This document shows, piece by piece, positions 60,027 to 64,000 of a stretch of DNA of 64,000 nucleotides. The translations under genes and the position numbers were made by a program. Origin of the DNA: Paenibacillus mellifer (GTDB lineage: Bacteria; Bacillota; Bacilli; Paenibacillales; Paenibacillaceae); assembly GCF_023195895.1 (NCBI RefSeq), contig NZ_JALPRK010000012.1:92387-156386 (forward strand), read 5' to 3'. The stretch's first letter is position 1. The number at the start of each line of letters is the position of its first letter. The notes beneath the pieces were generated by a model. That model was not told the origin of the DNA, did no database searches, and saw nothing but the letters and a program-made list of their open reading frames with translations.

Positions 60027-61066
60027 AGCCATATCTGAAGCTGGAAGGGATCCGCAAGCAATTCGGAACGACGACGGTGCTGAATCAGGTGAATTTGGAC
60101 ATTCGCGAGGGGGAGCTTGTCACGCTGTTAGGGCCTTCGGGTTGCGGAAAAAGCACGCTGCTGCGCTGCATCGCCGGCCTGACGGAGATCGACGAGGGGC
60201 AGATCTGGCTCGACGATAAGGATATCGTCAATCTGCCTCCCCGCAGCCGGGAGATCGGCATGGTGTTCCAATCGTACGCCTTGTTCCCAAATTTGACGGT
60301 CCGCGAAAATATCGAATACGGCATGCGCATGCGCGGGGCGGCCAAGGAAGCCCGCCGTCAGAGATCCGACGAACTGCTGGAGCTCATCGATTTGGCCGAC
60401 AAACGGGACGCTTATCCCGCACAGCTGTCGGGGGGACAGCAGCAGCGGGTGGCGCTCGCCCGTTCTCTCGCCGTCCGCCCGAAGGTACTGCTGCTGGATG
60501 AGCCGCTGAGCGCGCTGGATGCAAAGATCCGCAAAAATCTGCGCATGGAAATCCGTGAAATCCAGAAGCAATTCAACATGACCACGATCTTCGTTACGCA
60601 TGATCAGGAAGAAGCGTTAACCTTATCCGATCGGGTCTGTTTGATGAATCAGGGGAATATCGTACAGCAAGGGACGCCGGAGGAGTTGTATGCCAAGCCA
60701 TCCACGGAGTTCGTCGCCCGGTTCATGGGCAGCTACAACGTGTTGACGCGGGCCGAGGCGCTGCGGCTGTTCGGTGCGGTCCCCGGCGATGGGGAGAGTT
60801 ATGCCATCCGGCCGGAGGCGCTCACGCTTGTCGGCCAGGATCAAGAGACTGACCTGGGCCATGCGGGCAAACCCATCGTAGAGGGGACCGTTCATTCGGC
60901 ATCAATCCTTGGCAACGTCATCCGTTACGCCATCGATGCTGCCGGGATCCGCCTGACGGTGGATGCGCTGAACGACGGGCGTTCCCGGCGATTGGAGGAG
61001 AACCGCAAGGTCGCTCTGGCTTTCGATCTTGCGCAGTTGCTGCAACTGGAGAAGGAAGGGGCATAA
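60023..61066 (+). CDS. ABC transporter ATP-binding protein (PotA/PhnT type)
   Basis: 347 residues. Walker A GPSGCGKST, Q-loop VFQSYALFPN, signature LSGGQQQR, Walker B VLLLDEPLSALDAK, switch VTHDQEEA. The C-terminal domain (about 240-347) is TOBE-like. ATG 60023 overlaps the permease stop. This importer, unlike the sugar systems in the window, has its own ATPase. Confidence 0.95.
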   Translation: MKPYLKLEGIRKQFGTTTVLNQVNLDIREGELVTLLGPSGCGKSTLLRCIAGLTEIDEGQIWLDDKDIVNLPPRSREIGMVFQSYALFPNLTVRENIEYGMRMRGAAKEARRQRSDELLELIDLADKRDAYPAQLSGGQQQRVALARSLAVRPKVLLLDEPLSALDAKIRKNLRMEIREIQKQFNMTTIFVTHDQEEALTLSDRVCLMNQGNIVQQGTPEELYAKPSTEFVARFMGSYNVLTRAEALRLFGAVPGDGESYAIRPEALTLVGQDQETDLGHAGKPIVEGTVHSASILGNVIRYAIDAAGIRLTVDALNDGRSRRLEENRKVALAFDLAQLLQLEKEGA

Positions 61067-61072
61067 AGCAAG

Positions 61073-61861
61073 TTGTCGATTTCATCCGAGGAACGCAAAC
61101 GGGTCATCATGGAGCAGTTGAAGCAGGAAGGACAGGTGAAGGTTCCCGATCTATCGCATCGGTTTACCGTATCGGAGGAGACCGTCCGCCGCGACCTGAT
61201 CCTGCTGGAGAAAGAAGGCTTGGCCAAAAGAGTGTACGGCGGCGCGGTCCTGACCAAGCTGACCAGCTACGAACCGCCGTATTTGCAACGCCAGAAGGTC
61301 AAAGCCGAGGAAAAGGAGCGGATCGGACGCGCTGCCGCCGAACTGATCGAATCCGGCGATACGATCGCCATCGATATCGGCACGACGACGCTGGAGATGG
61401 CCAAGGCGATTGCGGGCCGGGAGCGGCTCACGATCCTGACGAACTCGCTGGCCGTGGCCTATCACTTAATGGAGTCGCTAAACGGAGGAAGGTTTTCCGG
61501 GAAGATTTTCGTGGTGGGCGGGGAATTGAATCCGGAGCAGCAGTCCATGTCGGGGACGATCGGCGAAAGCATCCTGTCGCAATTCCGGGTCGACAAGGCG
61601 TTTATCTCCATCGGAGGGATGTCCTTGGAACGGGGAATCAGCGACTATGACGTCGACGAAACGGGCATGTCGCGCCGGATGATCGAGGCGGCCTCCCGCA
61701 CGATCGTGCTGGCCGACGCCTCCAAGCTGGGCAAGGAAGCGTTCGTGGAGATCGCGCCGCTCGGCAAGGTTCACGCGATCGTCAGCGACGCCGCCGCGCC
61801 GAAGGAATGGCTGCAGGCGCTTCGCAGCCATCGCATCCAATGGATTGAAGCCACCAATTAA
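61073..61861 (+). CDS. DeoR/GlpR-family transcriptional regulator
   Basis: 262 residues. N-terminal DeoR helix-turn-helix (about 5-60, VPDLSHRFTVSEETVRRDLI) and C-terminal DeoRC sensor domain (IDIGTTTLEMAKAI, TILTNSLAVAYHLM, VGGELNPEQQSMSG, DKAFISIGGMSLERGIS, VLADASKLGKEAFV). DeoRC domains bind phosphorylated metabolites, often sugar phosphates, and release DNA. TTG 61073, 6 nt after the ATPase stop. It probably represses this operon and is relieved by the phosphorylated import product. Confidence 0.93.
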   Translation: MSISSEERKRVIMEQLKQEGQVKVPDLSHRFTVSEETVRRDLILLEKEGLAKRVYGGAVLTKLTSYEPPYLQRQKVKAEEKERIGRAAAELIESGDTIAIDIGTTTLEMAKAIAGRERLTILTNSLAVAYHLMESLNGGRFSGKIFVVGGELNPEQQSMSGTIGESILSQFRVDKAFISIGGMSLERGISDYDVDETGMSRRMIEAASRTIVLADASKLGKEAFVEIAPLGKVHAIVSDAAAPKEWLQALRSHRIQWIEATN

Positions 61862-61875
61862 AGGGGGAGAAACGA

Positions 61876-62706
61876 ATGTCATCAGCAGAAGCAGAAGCCA
61901 AGAAGCTCGTCGTCGTTGTACTTGACGGGTTAAGATATGATGCCGCCCGCAAGTATCTCGGGTATATGGAGCATCTCGTGGAGCAGGGAGAGATGGCCTG
62001 TTATCAAGTACAGTCGCAGCTTCCGAGCCTGTCTCGCCCGCTCTATGAAGTGTTGCTGACCGGTACGCCGGTTGCCAGAAACGGTATTACGGCCAATCAC
62101 ATCGCGCGGCTGAGCCGGGAGCAAAGCGTGTTCCATCTTGCCGTAGCCGCTGGATTAAGAACGGCCGCCGCCGCGTACCATTGGGTCGGCGAACTGTACA
62201 ACCGGGCGCCGTTTAACCCGGTGACCGACCGGCATCAGCATGACGAGAACCAGGCAATTCAGCACGGAATTTTTTATTTCGAAGACCACTATCCAGATAG
62301 CCATCTGTTCCTCGATGCGGAGCATTTGCGTACGACTTATGACCCGAACTTCCTCTATATCCACTCGATGAATATCGACGATATGGGGCATAAGCACGGC
62401 GGGGAAAGCAAGCAGTACGAAGGCGCTGTTCGCGCGGTGGATGGGATGCTGGCTACGCTGGTCCCGCTTTGGAGATCGCAAGGGTACGAAGTCATCGTCA
62501 CGTCCGATCACGGCATGAATGCGATGGGCCAGCACGGAGGCACCGAGCCGGAGGAGCGGAACGTTCCGCTGTATGTATTTGGCGAGTTACCGATTCCGTC
62601 GCCAAAGCTCCAAGGGAATCAGGGCTTGTCCCAGCTCTATCTGGCTCCGCTGATGTGCCATTATCTAGGGATCGGGCCATCCGAGGCCATGGTGAAATGG
62701 GAATAG
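61876..62706 (+). CDS. Alkaline-phosphatase-superfamily phosphodiesterase/phosphatase
   Basis: 276 residues, shorter than typical NPPs, with no signal peptide. The metal and catalytic residues of the type I phosphodiesterase family are in order: VVVLDGLRYD (metal Asp), LPSLSRP where Ser53 aligns with the nucleophile Thr/Ser, NIDDMGHKHG (metal Asp/His), VTSDHGM and GQHGG. It hydrolyses a phosphodiester or phosphonate bond of an unknown cytoplasmic substrate. It may match PhnA-like phosphonoacetate hydrolases, but that is not decided. It follows deoR by 14 nt. Confidence 0.88.
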   Translation: MSSAEAEAKKLVVVVLDGLRYDAARKYLGYMEHLVEQGEMACYQVQSQLPSLSRPLYEVLLTGTPVARNGITANHIARLSREQSVFHLAVAAGLRTAAAAYHWVGELYNRAPFNPVTDRHQHDENQAIQHGIFYFEDHYPDSHLFLDAEHLRTTYDPNFLYIHSMNIDDMGHKHGGESKQYEGAVRAVDGMLATLVPLWRSQGYEVIVTSDHGMNAMGQHGGTEPEERNVPLYVFGELPIPSPKLQGNQGLSQLYLAPLMCHYLGIGPSEAMVKWE

Positions 62707-62725
62707 ACAAGGAGGGAGTTTGCGG

Positions 62726-63748
62726 GTGAAGGTTGACATGCATTTTCATCTGGAAGAAGGCCCGTATTCTTTGCGCTGGCTATCGCGTACTTTGCAAGGA
62801 TTGGCTGCGACCGAGCCGGGACCGGATCCGGCGCTCGGGCATCATACGATCGAGTATGCCGAAGAAATGAAAAAGCTGTTGTCCCGGCGTATGGAGCAGG
62901 GAGCATATAGCGAGGAATGGTTGGACCGTTACCTGACCCGGGGACGTGAACGGGGCATCCAGAAGTTTGGTGTCGTCGATCATTTGTATCGGTTCCGGGA
63001 GTGCCGTCCGTACTACGAGAAGCACATGCTGCTGGACGACAGCCGGGTTGGCAAGCTGCAGCGGACCTGGCTGGACCAGGTTTGCGTAGCTTCGATTGAC
63101 GATTTCGTCGGCTTCGTCACGGAGGCCAAGAAGACGCGGCCGGATTTGGCTCTCGGCATCGAAGCGGATTTCTTCCCCGGGTGCGAAGCGGAGCTCCGCG
63201 ATATCCTGGCCGGCTACGATTGGGATTATGTGATCGGCTCGGTGCATTTCCTGGATGGCTGGGGGTTCGACAATCCGGAGGCGAAGACCGGATTCGACGG
63301 CCGGGATCCCGTACAAACCTACGCGGATTATTACGAATTGCTGCGTCAAGCCTGCGTCTCGGGGTTGTTCCAGATTATCGCCCATCCGGATAACCTGAAG
63401 GTGTTTGGCTTCCGGCCGGCCAATGAGAAGAAGCTGCTGCCGTACTACCGGAGTATCGCCAAGGAAATGGTGCGTAGCGGCGTCATTACCGAGATCAATA
63501 CCGGTCTCGCGTACCGTTATCCCATAGCCGAGAGTTGCCCGAGTCCCTTGTTCTTGTCGGTATTGGCCGATTACGGGGTTCCGCTGACGTTATCCTCGGA
63601 CGCTCACTTTCCGGACGATATCGGTACCCTGCTCGATACGGCTTTGGCCGATGCGATCAAGCTGGGTTACAAGGAGCTGGCGGTGTTTCGTGGCGGGGAG
63701 CGGCGGATGCTGCCGATCTTCAAGAATAGCGACGTGGAGGTCAAGTAA
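62726..63748 (+). CDS. PHP-domain (histidinol-phosphatase-type) phosphoesterase
   Basis: 340 residues from GTG 62726, 9 nt after GGAGGG. A TTG at 62720 is too close. The PHP metal motifs are visible: VDMHFHLEEG (motif I), FGVVDHLYRF, GIEADFFPG (motif II Glu), YVIGSVHFLDGWG (motif III), FQIIAHPDNLK, LSSDAH (motif IV). Trinuclear metal phosphoesterases. With the preceding enzyme, it is the natural second step: diesterase, then monoesterase. Confidence 0.9.
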   Translation: MKVDMHFHLEEGPYSLRWLSRTLQGLAATEPGPDPALGHHTIEYAEEMKKLLSRRMEQGAYSEEWLDRYLTRGRERGIQKFGVVDHLYRFRECRPYYEKHMLLDDSRVGKLQRTWLDQVCVASIDDFVGFVTEAKKTRPDLALGIEADFFPGCEAELRDILAGYDWDYVIGSVHFLDGWGFDNPEAKTGFDGRDPVQTYADYYELLRQACVSGLFQIIAHPDNLKVFGFRPANEKKLLPYYRSIAKEMVRSGVITEINTGLAYRYPIAESCPSPLFLSVLADYGVPLTLSSDAHFPDDIGTLLDTALADAIKLGYKELAVFRGGERRMLPIFKNSDVEVK

Positions 63749-63824
63749 CCCCTATTGTCCGCCTGCTGCATAGAACGCTTCCTTTCCGCGCAAGTTACTT
63801 TAAAAATAGGGAGGAGTGTGCAGC

Positions 63825-63974
63825 ATGCACCAAGATTATGAATTCACCGACTTACAGGGCAAAGAGCCATTGGTTCAGGAGATCCGTAGGCTGGAGGAGA
63901 AGATCGAGCAGTCCCTTGGGGAGAAGGTCAATCTGATCGCGTACTCCGAGAAAAAGGAAGAACCGGACCATTAA
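63825..63974 (+). CDS. Small conserved-looking protein of unknown function
   Basis: 49 residues: MHQDYEFTDLQGKEPLVQEI, then an amphipathic helix IRRLEEKIEQSLGEKVNLIA and an acidic/basic tail. GGGAGGAG precedes ATG 63825 by 7 nt. It follows the PHP gene by 76 nt, without a visible terminator between. The helix suggests protein binding. I do not recognise a family. Confidence 0.75.
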   Translation: MHQDYEFTDLQGKEPLVQEIRRLEEKIEQSLGEKVNLIAYSEKKEEPDH

Positions 63975-64000
63975 GAAGTTTATACGCCCCTTTAGGGTCC

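Overview
The window looks like chromosomal DNA of a plant-polysaccharide-degrading member of the Bacillota, most likely Paenibacillus or a close relative. The evidence is an SLH-domain protein end, several YesM/YesN-type sensor kinase and AraC-type response regulator pairs wired to sugar ABC transporters that lack their own ATPase, a large CBM22-CBM22-GH10-CBM9 xylanase, Mrp antiporter genes, cre-like (CcpA) sites, Gram-positive Shine-Dalgarno sequences and frequent TTG/GTG starts. No rRNA, tRNA, insertion sequence or prophage was recognised.

Layout. 0-15.4 kb: SLH protein end; cytoplasmic GH92 mannosidase and GH32 fructosidase; an ECF41 sigma factor convergent with its CMD/AhpD-like partner, both preceded by matching ECF41-type promoters; a secreted CBM9-esterase; a kinase/regulator pair; a sugar ABC transporter followed by an internally deleted GH51 arabinofuranosidase remnant; a polysaccharide deacetylase. 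15.5-27.4 kb: a small tyrosine recombinase that seems to lack catalytic residues, a UspA-like protein divergent from a complete mrpABCDEFG operon, an FAD protein, an HNH protein, a YbjN-like protein and ahpCF. 27.5-38.3 kb: LplB/LplC-type permeases, two paralogous solute-binding lipoproteins around a kinase/regulator pair, then the convergent multidomain xylanase. 38.5-48.3 kb, all on the minus strand: solute-binding protein, SGNH hydrolase, kinase, regulator, two permeases and an FAD oxidoreductase with a discoidin-like C-terminus, with a local rise in GC.

48.5-56.6 kb is accessory in character: a YitT protein, a sortase B-like remnant, a decayed type I-C CRISPR locus (cas1 tail, cas2 with a nonsense codon, leader, two repeats and one spacer), a DUF6809-like protein, an ArsB-like transporter divergent from an SRPBCC protein with a strong palindrome between them, a VanZ-like protein and lrgAB. 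57-64 kb is one operon: a PotD/AfuA-class ABC importer, a DeoR regulator, an alkaline-phosphatase-superfamily enzyme, a PHP-domain phosphatase and a small protein. It suggests import and cytoplasmic breakdown of a phosphorylated compound.

The least explained structures are three intergenic arrays, each of four imperfect palindromes about 25 nt long at mostly 50-52 nt spacing. One (GTTGTA...TGCAAC type) lies at 40.9-41.05 kb. Two related copies of an AAATAAGG...CCTTATTT type flank lrgAB at 55.2-55.4 and 56.7-56.9 kb. They share an architecture but not a sequence, and I cannot assign them to a known element.
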